The position numbers and the translations under genes were made by a program. From the NCBI RefSeq assembly GCF_900114845.1, contig NZ_FOUK01000002.1, positions 966,197 to 1,030,196 of the forward strand: DNA of 64,000 nt, read 5' to 3'. Positions 51,330-60,308 of this stretch are shown here, one piece after another. The stretch is from Pimelobacter simplex (lineage in GTDB: Bacteria > Actinomycetota > Actinomycetes > Propionibacteriales > Nocardioidaceae). The number at the start of each line of letters is the position of its first letter. Position 1 is the stretch's first letter. The notes beneath the pieces are model-generated. The model searched no databases. It was not told the DNA's origin and was given only the letters and a program-made list of their open reading frames with translations.

Positions 51330-52562
51330 TCAGCGGGCCTCGCGGGCCGCCGCCTGGCGGCGCAGCTCGGTGCGCGCGAGCGCGTTCTTGTGGACCTCGT
51401 CGGGGCCGTCGGCGAACCGCAGGGTGCGGATGCCGGCGTACATGTTGGCCAGCGGGTGGTCCTGCGAGAGTCCGCCGGCGCCGTGCAGCTGGATCGCCTT
51501 GTCGAGGATCCACTGGACGGTCTCGGGGGTGGCGATCTTGATCGCCTGGATCTCGGTGTGGGCGCCCTTGTTGCCCACGGTGTCCATCAGCCAGGCGGTC
51601 TTGAGCACCAGCAGGCGCAGCTGCTCGAGCTTGACCCGGGACTCCGCGATCCAGCCCCGGACGACACCCTGGTCGGCGAGCGGCTTGCCGAAGGCGACCC
51701 GCGCGTCGGCGCGCTCGCACATCATCTCGATGGCGCGCTCGGCGATGCCGATCGAGCGCATGCAGTGGTGGATGCGGCCCGGGCCGAGGCGGGCCTGGGC
51801 GATGCCGAAGCCGCCGCCCTCCTCGCCGATCAGGTTGCTCACCGGGACCCGGACGTCGGTGAACCGCAGCTCCGCGTGGCCACCGTGCTCGTGGTCGTCG
51901 TACCCGTAGACCTCCATGCCGCGCACGACCTCGAGGCCCGGGGTGTCGCGCGGGACCAGGATCATCGACTGCTGGCGGTGCCGCTCGGCCGACGGGTCGG
52001 TCTTGCCCATCACGATGAAGATCTTGCAGTTGGGGTTCATCGCGCCGGTGATCCACCACTTGCGGCCGTTGAGGACGTACTCGTCACCGTCGCGCACGAT
52101 CGACATCTCGATGTTCGTCGCGTCGGACGACGCCACGTCGGGCTCGGTCATCGCGAACGCCGAGCGGATCTCGCCGGCGAGCAGCGGCTCGAGCCACTGC
52201 GCCTTCTGCTCGGGGGTGCCGAACTGCGAGAGCACCTCCATGTTGCCGGTGTCGGGGGCGGCGCAGTTCATCGCCGGCGGCGCGAGGTGGATGCTGCGCC
52301 CCGAGATCTCGGCCATCACGGCGTACTGGAGGTTGGTCAGGCCGGCGCCCTCGGCGCCCGGGTGGAAGAGGTTCCACAGGCCGCGGCGGCGGGCCTCGGC
52401 GCGCAGCTCGACCATGACGGGCGTCGAGTCCCAGGCCCAGCGGTCGTCGAGCGCGGCGAGCTGGTCGTGGAAGACCGCCTCGGCCGGGTGGACGTGGGTG
52501 TCCATGAAGTCGAGCAGCGTGGCCCGGAGCTCCTCGGTGCGGGCGTCGAATCCGAAGTCCAT
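51330..52562 (-). CDS. Acyl-CoA dehydrogenase
   Basis: 410 residues. FAMTEPDVASSDATNIE and YVLNGRKWWITGA are the FAD-site signatures, LGPGRIHHCMRSIG lies at the substrate loop, and QLHGAGGLSQDHPLANMYAGIRTLRFADGPDEVH holds the C-terminal catalytic region, although the usual Glu position cannot be fixed by eye. The WWITGAMNP variant belongs to the group found beside APH-like kinases (FadE36/ACAD10-11 type), which act on 4-hydroxyacyl-CoAs after phosphorylation. Its ATG shares one base with the preceding stop (TGATG). Confidence 0.9.
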   Translation of the reverse strand: MDFGFDARTEELRATLLDFMDTHVHPAEAVFHDQLAALDDRWAWDSTPVMVELRAEARRRGLWNLFHPGAEGAGLTNLQYAVMAEISGRSIHLAPPAMNCAAPDTGNMEVLSQFGTPEQKAQWLEPLLAGEIRSAFAMTEPDVASSDATNIEMSIVRDGDEYVLNGRKWWITGAMNPNCKIFIVMGKTDPSAERHRQQSMILVPRDTPGLEVVRGMEVYGYDDHEHGGHAELRFTDVRVPVSNLIGEEGGGFGIAQARLGPGRIHHCMRSIGIAERAIEMMCERADARVAFGKPLADQGVVRGWIAESRVKLEQLRLLVLKTAWLMDTVGNKGAHTEIQAIKIATPETVQWILDKAIQLHGAGGLSQDHPLANMYAGIRTLRFADGPDEVHKNALARTELRRQAAAREAR

Positions 52563-53584
52563 CAGTCGTTCTCCTTCAGGGCCGCGAGGCCCGCGTCGAG
52601 CAGGGGGTGGATGGCGTCGCCGATCCCGGCGAAGCCCTCGCCGACGGTCTGGCCGGCAAGGAAGCGGTAGTGGATGCCCTCGAGGATCGCGGCGAGCTTG
52701 AACGCCGCGAGGCCGCGGTACCAGCCGAAGCGGGACAGGTCGCGGTCGCTGCCCGCGGCGTACCGGGCGACGACCTCGTCCTCGCCGAGGAAGCCCGGCG
52801 CCTCGGAGGCGTCGGCGACGGCCTCGCCGATCTCGGTGGCGAGCTGGTGGTAGGTGAGCATCAGCGCGAGGTCGGTGAGCGGGTCGCCGAGGGTCGCCAT
52901 CTCCCAGTCCAGGACGGCGGTCGCGCGATCGATCCCGTCGGTGCTGTCGACGAGCACGTTGTCGAGGCGGTAGTCGCCGTGCACGATGCCGGTCGGCGCC
53001 TCGTCCGGCACGCTCGCGGCGAGCCGGCGGTGCAGCTCGTCGGCGGCCGGCAGGTCCCGCGTGTACGACGCGTCGAGCTGCTTGCGCCAGCGCCCGACCT
53101 GGCGCCCGAGGAAGCCCTCCGGGCGGCCGAAGTCGGTGAGCCCGACGGCGGCAGGGTCGACCGCGTGGAGCGCGAGCAGGGTGTCGACGAGACGCTCGGA
53201 GATGCCGCGGACGCGCTCGGACCCGAGCGGCTCGAGCTCGGACGCGCGGCGGTAGGGCACCCCGGCGCACCGCTCCATGACGTAGAAGTCGGCGCCGACG
53301 ACCTCGGGGTCGGAGCAGAAGGCGAAGGTGCGGGGCACCGGGACGTCCGTGTCCTGCAGCGCCGACATGACACGGTACTCGCGGCCCATGTCGTGCGCCG
53401 TCGCGAGCACGTGGCCCAGCGGTGGGCGGCGCACGATCCACTCCTGGCTGCCGTCGGAGACGACGAACGTGAGGTTGGACTTGCCGCCCGCGACGAGCTC
53501 GGCGCTCAGCTGGGCACCGGCGCCGAGGACCTCGGCGGACAGCCAGGCGCCGAGCCGGTCGAGGTCGAGGCCCGGCGGGTTCAC
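52562..53584 (-). CDS. APH-like phosphotransferase paired with acyl-CoA dehydrogenase
   Basis: 340 residues from a GTG overlapping the SDR stop by 4 bases. GGKSNLTFVV.DG...VRRPP, the catalytic HGDYRLDNVL and the metal site LDWEMATLGDPLTDLA are the ACAD10/11-type kinase motifs. Such kinases phosphorylate 4-hydroxyacyl-CoAs so that the adjacent dehydrogenase can remove phosphate. The strict coupling with the dehydrogenase gene supports that joint role over antibiotic resistance. Confidence 0.88.
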   Translation of the reverse strand: MNPPGLDLDRLGAWLSAEVLGAGAQLSAELVAGGKSNLTFVVSDGSQEWIVRRPPLGHVLATAHDMGREYRVMSALQDTDVPVPRTFAFCSDPEVVGADFYVMERCAGVPYRRASELEPLGSERVRGISERLVDTLLALHAVDPAAVGLTDFGRPEGFLGRQVGRWRKQLDASYTRDLPAADELHRRLAASVPDEAPTGIVHGDYRLDNVLVDSTDGIDRATAVLDWEMATLGDPLTDLALMLTYHQLATEIGEAVADASEAPGFLGEDEVVARYAAGSDRDLSRFGWYRGLAAFKLAAILEGIHYRFLAGQTVGEGFAGIGDAIHPLLDAGLAALKEND

Positions 53585-54339
53585 TCGACGCCGCCGGTGA
53601 GCGTGAGGCCGCCGTCGACGACGAGGGTCTGGCCGGTCATCCAGGCGGACTCGCCGGAGAGCAGGAACGAGACCACGCTGCCGATGTCGTCGGGCTCGCC
53701 GAGCCGCTTGAGCGGGTACTGCTCGGCGACCTCGGCCTCGCGGCCCTCGTAGAGCGCGGTGGCGAACTTGGTCTTGACCACGGCAGGGGCGACCGCGTTG
53801 ACCCGGATGTCGGGGCCGAGCTCGACGGCCAGCAGCTCGGTCATCGAGATGAGCATCGCCTTGCTGGCGCCGTAGATCCCGATGCCCGGGGCGGGCTTGA
53901 CGCCGGAGACCGACGAGATGTTGACGACCGCGCCGCCGTGCTCCTTCTGCCAGGCGGCGTGCACCTGCTGGGTCCAGGCCAGCGTGGCGAGCACGTTGAC
54001 CTCGACCACCTTGCGCGCGGCACCGAGGTCGAGCTCGATCATCGGCCCGTACGCCGGGTTGATGCCGGTGTTGTTGACGAGGAAGTCGATGCTGCCGAAG
54101 CTGGCGAGCGCCTGGCGGACGGTGGCGGCCTGGTGCTCGGCGTCGTCCGCCTTGCCGGCCACGCCGAGCGCGTGCGCGGTCCCGCCGAGGGCTGCGACGG
54201 CCTCGTCCAGCGCCTCCTGGCCGCGTCCGGTGATGACCACCCGCGCGCCGTCGGCGACCAGCCGCTCGGCGATCGCGAACCCGATCCCCCGGCTCGCGCC
54301 GGTGATGATCGCCGTCTTGCCCTCGAACCTCGTGCCCAC
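53581..54339 (-). CDS. FabG-like short-chain dehydrogenase
   Basis: 252 residues from a GTG with AGGCGG upstream. TAIITGASRGIGFAIAERL (cofactor motif), NNTGINP, ISSVSG and YGASK (catalytic Tyr and Lys) are classical SDR features, and it ends GQTLVVDGGLTLTGG. It likely oxidises or reduces a hydroxyacyl-CoA in the same pathway as the dehydrogenase and kinase. First gene of this operon, divergent from the TetR gene. Confidence 0.88.
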   Translation of the reverse strand: MGTRFEGKTAIITGASRGIGFAIAERLVADGARVVITGRGQEALDEAVAALGGTAHALGVAGKADDAEHQAATVRQALASFGSIDFLVNNTGINPAYGPMIELDLGAARKVVEVNVLATLAWTQQVHAAWQKEHGGAVVNISSVSGVKPAPGIGIYGASKAMLISMTELLAVELGPDIRVNAVAPAVVKTKFATALYEGREAEVAEQYPLKRLGEPDDIGSVVSFLLSGESAWMTGQTLVVDGGLTLTGGVE

Positions 54340-54368
54340 CGTGCCGCCTCGCTCCGTCGAATGAGTTA

Positions 54369-54384
54369 CTAAGCGCTTGCTTAG
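54369..54384. promoter_or_regulatory. TetR operator-like palindrome CTAAGCgcttGCTTAG
   Basis: A perfect 6-bp inverted repeat around 4 bases in the 107-base gap between the divergent SDR and TetR genes. AAGC...GCTT arms are common in operators of actinobacterial TetR regulators of lipid catabolism. Confidence 0.75.
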
Positions 54385-54446
54385 CGCGCTAGCCTCTACT
54401 CTGCACGCGGGCACCGGGCCCCGTCAAGAACCGAGGAGGGACGCCG

Positions 54447-55034
54447 ATGACCGGCTCACCGCGCGCCGAGGCGACCCGCGCGCGCCTGCTCGAGGCAGCC
54501 GTGGCGGCGTTCTCCGAGAAGGGCTTCCACGGGACGACGACGCGCGACATCGCCGGCGGGGCCGGGATGAGCCCGGCCGCGGTCTACGTGCACCACAAGT
54601 CCAAGGAGGAGCTGCTCTTCCTGATCTCCCGCGAGGGCCACCAGTCCGCGCTCGACGTGATCCGCACGGCCCGGGCCACGACGTCCGACCCGGTCGCCCA
54701 GCTGGCCGCCGTGGCCCGCGCGTTCGCCGAGTTCCACGCCCACCACCACACCGTCGCCCGGATCCTCAACTACGAGCTCGCCGCGCTCAGCGCCGAGCAC
54801 CGGGCGAGCATCGACGAGCTCCGCACCGGCATCGACCGCGAGCTGCGCACCCTGGTCCGCGACGGCGTCACGGCCGGCGTCTTCGACACGCCCGACCCGG
54901 CTCTGGCCGCGACGGCGCTCGCCTCGATGTCGGTCGACATCGCGCGCTGGTACCGCGAGGACGGCGAGTGGACGCCGGACCAGATCGGCGACTACTACTC
55001 CGACCTCGCGCTGCGCCTGGTCGGCGCCGGCTGA
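54447..55034 (+). CDS. TetR-family regulator
   Basis: 195 residues from an ATG with GAGGAGGG 6 bases upstream. The helix-turn-helix reads GFHGTTTRDIAGGAGMSPAAVYVHHKSKEELL, followed by an all-helical ligand domain with the FHAHHHTVARILNYEL stretch seen in KstR2-like and related TetR proteins. Divergent from the SDR-kinase-dehydrogenase operon, whose repressor it most likely is; an acyl-CoA would be the expected ligand. Confidence 0.9.
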   Translation: MTGSPRAEATRARLLEAAVAAFSEKGFHGTTTRDIAGGAGMSPAAVYVHHKSKEELLFLISREGHQSALDVIRTARATTSDPVAQLAAVARAFAEFHAHHHTVARILNYELAALSAEHRASIDELRTGIDRELRTLVRDGVTAGVFDTPDPALAATALASMSVDIARWYREDGEWTPDQIGDYYSDLALRLVGAG

Positions 55035-55035
55035 G

Positions 55036-55641
55036 CTAGACCTTCCAGGTGATGCTGGCGAGGATCTGCTCGCGCAGCTCGTCGGCGCCGGGCAGGTCGA
55101 GCGGCGTCTCGATCTGCACGCTCCACTGCCGCCCGCCGTGCAGGCCGCCGACCCAGTAGGACCGCTTGTCGGCATTGCTGCCCTCGGCGGCCCAGGCCTC
55201 GACGCCGTCGACCACCCGGTTGGCGATGCGGCGCGGCGCCGGCCTGTTCTGCGACGCGGCGAGGAACGCCTTCGCGTCGGCCTCGAGGTCGGTCTGGATG
55301 GTGCTGATGTCGCTCGCGGTGACCATCACCGGGTAGCCCTCGTCGGTGAGGTAGCTGCCGGAGACCGTCTGGGTGCCCAGCGACGACGTCCGCCAGCGCG
55401 GCCCCTCGGTCAGGTGCAGGCTGAGCGCGGGGATCTCGAGGAGCGGGCCGGTGGCGGGCGCGACCGTCGCCGACGGCGTGCCCTCGGTCGCACCGGTCGC
55501 GCCCGCGGAGGTGGGTGCGGACGAGCCGGACGGCGTGGGCCCGTCACCCTTCGGGTCGTCGTCGCCGCAGCCCGCGAGCGCGGCGACGAGGACGGCAGCG
55601 GACGCCGTCGAGAGGACGGTGCGCGAGACCCGAGACCACAT
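55036..55641 (-). CDS. Lipoprotein of unknown function
   Basis: 201 residues from an ATG with an AAGGA stretch 10 bases upstream. The lipobox is ALAGC (Cys25), followed by an acidic, then Ser/Thr/Pro-rich linker. The remaining 130 residues form a domain with PRWRTSSLGTQTVSGSYL and a C-terminal half resembling PsbP/DUF-type lipoprotein domains (RSYWVGGLHGGRQWSVQIETP). Expected on the outer face of the membrane. Convergent with the TetR gene. Confidence 0.7.
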   Translation of the reverse strand: MWSRVSRTVLSTASAAVLVAALAGCGDDDPKGDGPTPSGSSAPTSAGATGATEGTPSATVAPATGPLLEIPALSLHLTEGPRWRTSSLGTQTVSGSYLTDEGYPVMVTASDISTIQTDLEADAKAFLAASQNRPAPRRIANRVVDGVEAWAAEGSNADKRSYWVGGLHGGRQWSVQIETPLDLPGADELREQILASITWKV

Positions 55642-55769
55642 CCGACATATCCTTCCGGGACGGTGGAGCCGCCACCCTAGCAACGGAGTGCGGCTCGTCG
55701 GTTTCACCGCCTCGCGGGGTGGGTAGTCGGCCGGTTGCCCTCTCCTCTCGGACCCGAAGGACACGCACC

Positions 55770-56276
55770 ATGTTCGCTGAACTCGGCACACGGCTGGCCG
55801 GCGCACTCTCGATCGGCGACCTCAAGACCGACGGCGCGCCCGCCCAGGGGCTCGACCTGGTCGTCGACCAGATCAAGGGCGTGCTGACCGCCCTCGACCA
55901 GGGCATCACCGACCTCGAGGCCAACAAGTTCCCCGTCGACGGATTCATCCGGTCCGCCTCGTTCGGCATGGGCGAGGAGGCCTCCCGGATCGCCTACCAC
56001 CACACCCGCGCCCACGGGGTCGTCGTCGACACCCTCAAGGGCATGAAGAGCGACCTCGAGAAGTTCCACGCCTCGGTCCTCGACGCCCAGGCCCTGGTGA
56101 CCCGCACCGACGAGCAGGCCCAGGCCGACCTGACCCGGATCGTGGCCCGCACCGAGAACATCGACCTCGGCCAGCAGGGCCACGTCGAGGCCCAGAACGA
56201 CCACACCGGCGACGTCCCCAGCGACGAGCCGCCGGCCGCCGACGACTCCGACGAGACCGACGAGGACGCCTCATGA
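55770..56276 (+). CDS. WXG100-like helical protein (probable type VII secretion partner)
   Basis: 168 residues, predicted mostly helical, with an acidic disordered tail (EPPAADDSDETDEDAS). The body has regularly spaced hydrophobics and Ala, as in ESX/WXG100-type helical hairpins, though no strict WXG is present. It overlaps the next, PPE-like gene by 4 bases (ATGA); such two-gene sets of a small helical protein followed by a larger Pro/Gly-rich one are typical of type VII substrates. No secretion machinery genes are in the window, so the link is inference. Confidence 0.6.
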   Translation: MFAELGTRLAGALSIGDLKTDGAPAQGLDLVVDQIKGVLTALDQGITDLEANKFPVDGFIRSASFGMGEEASRIAYHHTRAHGVVVDTLKGMKSDLEKFHASVLDAQALVTRTDEQAQADLTRIVARTENIDLGQQGHVEAQNDHTGDVPSDEPPAADDSDETDEDAS

Positions 56277-57541
56277 CCGGCCAGCACATCGCCGACCTCA
56301 AGCACCGCACGACGGGCATGGACGAGGCCGCGATCGACGACGTCGACATCTCCCGCGACGCCTGGGGCAAGGGCGCCACCGCCCTCGAGAACGTCGCCCG
56401 CGCCCTGCTGCTGGCCGCGCCCGAGATCCGCAAGGGCTTCGGCGCCGGCTCCACCATCGGCCAGGACGCCCACGACGCCTTCGACCAGGCCGCCACCCGG
56501 ATCAGCGCCCGGCAGAAGGACCTCGAGGACGCCCAGCAGGCGCTCGAGAAGGTCATCCCCGCGATGACCGCCGCCCGGGCCGCCGCGGCCGGCGCCCCCG
56601 GCACCTCCCCCGGCGACCCGCCGCCGTTCCCGACCCCGACCGGCACCGACGACGCCGCCGAGATCCAGGCGCTCAAGGTCCACGCCCGCCAGATGGAGAC
56701 CTACAACAACCAGGTCTCGGCGTACGCGGGGGCCGACGAGGACGCCCGGAAGAAGGTGCAGGACCTCAAGGACCGCTACCGCGAGGCGGCCGACGTCTTC
56801 CAGCGCATCCACGGCGAGCCCGAGGACAAGACGCCCAACAAGCCCGGCCGTCCCGACCCGGGTGGCAGCGGCGGCGTCCCGCCGATCGGTCGTCCGAGCA
56901 ACCCCTACGTGCCGCCGCCGGTGCACCCGACGATCCCGGTGACCCCGCCGCCCGTCATCGAGCACCCGCCGCCCACGATCCAGCACCCGCCGGTCCCCCC
57001 GGTCGGTCCCGTCCACCCGCCCGAGCTCCCCACCGGCTACCCGCCGTCCGACCCCGTCGGCCCGCACGTCCCCGGTGGCCCGGGCGGCCCCGGCGGCTCC
57101 GGCGGTGGCGGTGGCGTCGGTCCCGCGGTGCTCGGCGGCGCGGTGGGCGCCGGCGTCTTCGGTGCTCCGGGCATCGTCAACGGCATCCGCGGTCTCCTCA
57201 ACGGCCGCGGCCTCAGCGGCTCCGGCGGCACCATCGGTGCCACCTCGCGCACCGGCGGCCCGGGCTCCCTCACCCGCGGCGGCGGTGCCGGCGCGCCGGG
57301 CAGCCAGGTCAACCGCGCCGGCGGCGCCCGCGGCGCGGGCGGCGGCCGGGGCGGTGCGGCCGGGGGCGCCGGCGGCCGCGGAGGCCAGGGCTCGCGAGGT
57401 CGCGGTGGTGCCGCGGCCGGCGCGGGCGGACGCCGCGGCGACCGCAAGCGCGACGACGAGAAGGGCCAGGAGCGCGACCTCTTCGACGACGGCCAGGACT
57501 GGCTCGACGACGAGGGTGCCGCGCCGGGCGTGCTCGACTGA
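56273..57541 (+). CDS. PPE-like Pro/Gly-rich protein (probable type VII substrate)
   Basis: 422 residues. The first 180 are helical with a YAGAD (YxxxD) motif near residue 150, the general type VII export signal shape. Residues 190-270 are extremely Pro-rich (repeats of HPP, PPV, PP.I). Residues 270-395 are Gly/Ala/Arg-rich low complexity. The C-terminus switches to a charged segment and ends DLFDDGQDWLDDEGAAPGVLD, a tail like that of actinobacterial WXG/PPE-like proteins. Localisation is probably envelope or secreted; function unknown. Confidence 0.65.
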   Translation: MTGQHIADLKHRTTGMDEAAIDDVDISRDAWGKGATALENVARALLLAAPEIRKGFGAGSTIGQDAHDAFDQAATRISARQKDLEDAQQALEKVIPAMTAARAAAAGAPGTSPGDPPPFPTPTGTDDAAEIQALKVHARQMETYNNQVSAYAGADEDARKKVQDLKDRYREAADVFQRIHGEPEDKTPNKPGRPDPGGSGGVPPIGRPSNPYVPPPVHPTIPVTPPPVIEHPPPTIQHPPVPPVGPVHPPELPTGYPPSDPVGPHVPGGPGGPGGSGGGGGVGPAVLGGAVGAGVFGAPGIVNGIRGLLNGRGLSGSGGTIGATSRTGGPGSLTRGGGAGAPGSQVNRAGGARGAGGGRGGAAGGAGGRGGQGSRGRGGAAAGAGGRRGDRKRDDEKGQERDLFDDGQDWLDDEGAAPGVLD

Positions 57542-57590
57542 CGCCGGCGACGGGATAGACAGGCGGCGCCGCCCGGAGAATGATCGGCCC

Positions 57591-58358
57591 GTGGCCATGT
57601 TCGAGGTCGCGGCCGACGCCTACGTCCGCTTCATGGGGACCTTCTCCGGGCCCCTCGCCCGGCTGTTCGCGGACGTCGGCCTGGCCGGCGTCGAGCCGGA
57701 CGCCCCCGTGCTGGACGTCGGCTGCGGACCCGGCATGCTCACCGCCGAGCTGGTCCGGCGCCGCGGGGCTCCCCTCGTCGCGGCCGTCGACCCCGTCGCC
57801 TCCTTCGTCGCGGCGACCGCGGCGGCCCACCCCGGTGCCGACGTACGTGCGGCGTCGGCGGAGACCCTCCCCTTCGCCGACGCCGCCTTCGGCGCCACGC
57901 TCGCCCAGCTCGTCGTGAACTTCATGAGCGACCCCGCGGCCGGGATCGGCGAGATGCGCCGGGTCACCCGTCCGGGAGGCCGGGTGAGTGCGTGCGTGTG
58001 GGACCACGGCGGTGGGCGCGGCCCCCTGTCACCGCTGTGGCGCGCGGCCGCGAGCCTCGATCCGGACCTGACCGGCGAGAGCAGCCTCCCCGGCGCCCAC
58101 GGCGGCGACCTGGTCGCGCTGCTCGACGCGGCCGGGCTGCGCGAGGTGCGCGAGACCGAGCTGTCCGTGACGGTCCCGTTCGCCCGCTTCGCCGACTGGT
58201 GGGAGCCCTACACCCTCGGCGTCGGCCCGGCCGGCGGCTACGTCGCGGGGCTCGACGCCGCCGCCCGCGACCGGCTCGCCGCGGCGCTGCGCGCCGAGCT
58301 CGGCGACGGCCCGTTCACCGTCACCGGCGTCGCCTGGGCGGCCTCCGGTGTCGTCTGA
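57591..58358 (+). CDS. Class I SAM-dependent methyltransferase
   Basis: 255 residues from a GTG; an ATG two codons later is equally possible. VLDVGCGPGMLTAEL is motif I (SAM-binding), VAAVDPV motif II, and AETLPFADAAFGATLAQLVVNFM the post-II region of Methyltransf_11 proteins. The substrate cannot be predicted; relatives methylate quinones, lipids or small metabolites. The last codons overlap the start of the 58-residue gene. Confidence 0.85.
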   Translation: MAMFEVAADAYVRFMGTFSGPLARLFADVGLAGVEPDAPVLDVGCGPGMLTAELVRRRGAPLVAAVDPVASFVAATAAAHPGADVRAASAETLPFADAAFGATLAQLVVNFMSDPAAGIGEMRRVTRPGGRVSACVWDHGGGRGPLSPLWRAAASLDPDLTGESSLPGAHGGDLVALLDAAGLREVRETELSVTVPFARFADWWEPYTLGVGPAGGYVAGLDAAARDRLAAALRAELGDGPFTVTGVAWAASGVV

Positions 58359-58524
58359 GCCGTCAGACGGGCAGGCCGCGCTCGACCGCTGGATCACCTC
58401 CGGCGGGCACTGGGAGGTCGTCGGCCAGCACGACGGCACGGCCACCGTCGCGCTGCTGACCTGCGACGGCGGCCAGGAGATGGACCGCGTGACGCTGCCC
58501 GTGGCCGCCCTCCCCGCGCACTGA
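58348..58524 (+). CDS. 58-residue conserved small protein
   Basis: From a GTG at 58348, overlapping the methyltransferase by 11 bases in another frame. The sequence has LDRWITSGGHWEVV, TVALLTCDGGQEMDRVTL, matching a small actinobacterial family with the pattern L..W..SG..W.V.......V.L..CDGGEE.DR. Function of the family is unknown. Translational coupling to the methyltransferase is likely from the overlap. Confidence 0.7.
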   Translation: MSSEPSDGQAALDRWITSGGHWEVVGQHDGTATVALLTCDGGQEMDRVTLPVAALPAH

Positions 58525-58540
58525 GGCCGCCGCTCTGGTT

Positions 58541-58558
58541 TGTCCCGCCAGCGGGACA
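58541..58558. promoter_or_regulatory. Perfect palindrome TGTCCCGC-ca-GCGGGACA, likely IclR operator
   Basis: Two 8-bp arms around CA, 82 bases before the urocanase start. The regulator of this set is probably the IclR protein at 62624. Confidence 0.65.
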
Positions 58559-58640
58559 CATATCGAGGTTGTGACCTCCCGCACACCTGCTCCACGCGCC
58601 CAGGATGACGGGCAAGAAGCGTCGAGAGCAGGAGTTCCGC

Positions 58641-60308
58641 ATGACAGCCGTGTCCCCCGTCCGCACCCTCCGATCCCCGCGTGGCAGCGGGCTCTCCACC
58701 CTCGGGTGGGAGCAGGAGGCGGTGTACCGGATGCTGCACAACAACCTCGACCCGGACGTCGCGGAGAACCCCGCCGACCTCGTCGTCTACGGCGGCTCCG
58801 GCAAGGCCGCGCGCGACTGGGCGTCGTTCGACGCCATCGCGCACCGGCTCACGACGCTGCGCTCCGACCAGACCCTGCTCGTGCAGTCGGGCAAGCCGGT
58901 CGGCGTCCTGGACACGACGCCCGAGGCGCCGCGCGTCCTGATCGCGAACGGCAACCTGGTCGGCGACTGGGCGAGCTGGGACGAGTTCCGCCGGCTCGAC
59001 GAGCTGGGGCTGATCATGTTCGGCCAGATGACGGCCGGCTCGTGGCTCTACATCGGCAGCCAGGGCATCGTGCAGGGCACCTACGAGACGTTCGCGGCCG
59101 TCGCCCGGCAGCGCTTCGGCGGCGACCTCGCCGGCACCATCACGGTGACCGCGGGGCTCGGCGGCATGGGCGGCGCCCAGCCGCTCGCCGTCACGATGAA
59201 CGGCGGCGTCGCGATCTGCCTCGACGTCGACCCGGCCAAGGTCGCCCGCCGGGTCGAGCTCGGCTACCTCGACACGACCGCGGACAGCCCGGAGGCCGCG
59301 CTGCGGATGGCCGAGGAGGCCGCCGCGGCCCGGCGTCCGCTCTCGATCGGCGTCTGCGCCAACGCGGCCGAGGTGCTGCCGGCGTACCTGCGCAGCGGCG
59401 CGCGGATCGACGTCGTCACCGACCAGACCTCGGCGCACGAGCCGCTCACCTACCTGCCGGCCGGCGAGGACCTCGACGGCTGGGCCGAGAAGGTCCGCCG
59501 CGACCCGGCCGGCTGCCACGAGCAGGCGCTCGCCTCGATGGCCGCGCACGTCGAGGCGATGCTCGGCTTCCGGCGCGGCGGCGCCGTCGTCTTCGACTAC
59601 GGCAACTCGCTGCGCGCGTTCGCCGCCCAGGGTGGCTGCACCGACGCCTTCGAGATCCCCGGATTCGTGCAGGAGTACGTCCGCCCGCTCTTCAGCGAGG
59701 GCCGCGGCCCGTTCCGCTGGGTCGCGCTCTCCGGCGACCCCGCCGACATCGCCCGCACCGACCGGGCCGTCGCCGAGCTCTTCCCCGACGACGAAGGCCT
59801 GCAGCGCTGGCTGCGGCTGGCCGGCGACCGGGTCCCCCAGCAGGGCCTGCCCGCCCGGATCTGCTGGCTGGGCCACGGTCAGCGCGACCTGGCCGCGCTC
59901 GCGTTCAACGACCTCGTCCGGCGTGGCGAGGTGGCCGCGCCGATCGTGGTCGGCCGCGACCACTTCGACGGCGGCTCGGTCGCGTCGCCGTACCGGGAGA
60001 CCGAGGGGATGCTCGACGGCTCCGACGCGATCGCCGACTGGCCGCTCCTCAACGCACTGGTCAACGTCGCCTCCGGCGCCTCGTGGGTCTCGATCCACCA
60101 CGGCGGCGGGGTCGGCATGGGCAAGTCGATCCACTCCGGCCAGGTCTGCGTCGCCGACGGCACCGACCAGGCAGCCGCGCGGCTGGCCCGCGTGTTCCGC
60201 AACGACTCCGCGACGGCCGTGCTGCGGCACGCCGACGCGGGCTACCCGATCGCCCGGGAGTGCGCCGAGCGCACCGGGCTCGAGATCCCGATGGGAGACG
60301 CCCGATGA
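58641..60308 (+). CDS. hutU: Urocanate hydratase (urocanase)
   Basis: 555 residues, normal length, from an ATG with AGGAG 7 bases upstream. [12 protein letters not shown], the NAD-binding [38 protein letters not shown] and the active-site Cys in GHGQRD...context plus [17 protein letters not shown] are all urocanase hallmarks. It hydrates urocanate to imidazolone propionate in histidine breakdown. hutH, hutI and hutG are not visible in the window. Confidence 0.96.
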   Translation: MTAVSPVRTLRSPRGSGLSTLGWEQEAVYRMLHNNLDPDVAENPADLVVYGGSGKAARDWASFDAIAHRLTTLRSDQTLLVQSGKPVGVLDTTPEAPRVLIANGNLVGDWASWDEFRRLDELGLIMFGQMTAGSWLYIGSQGIVQGTYETFAAVARQRFGGDLAGTITVTAGLGGMGGAQPLAVTMNGGVAICLDVDPAKVARRVELGYLDTTADSPEAALRMAEEAAAARRPLSIGVCANAAEVLPAYLRSGARIDVVTDQTSAHEPLTYLPAGEDLDGWAEKVRRDPAGCHEQALASMAAHVEAMLGFRRGGAVVFDYGNSLRAFAAQGGCTDAFEIPGFVQEYVRPLFSEGRGPFRWVALSGDPADIARTDRAVAELFPDDEGLQRWLRLAGDRVPQQGLPARICWLGHGQRDLAALAFNDLVRRGEVAAPIVVGRDHFDGGSVASPYRETEGMLDGSDAIADWPLLNALVNVASGASWVSIHHGGGVGMGKSIHSGQVCVADGTDQAAARLARVFRNDSATAVLRHADAGYPIARECAERTGLEIPMGDAR

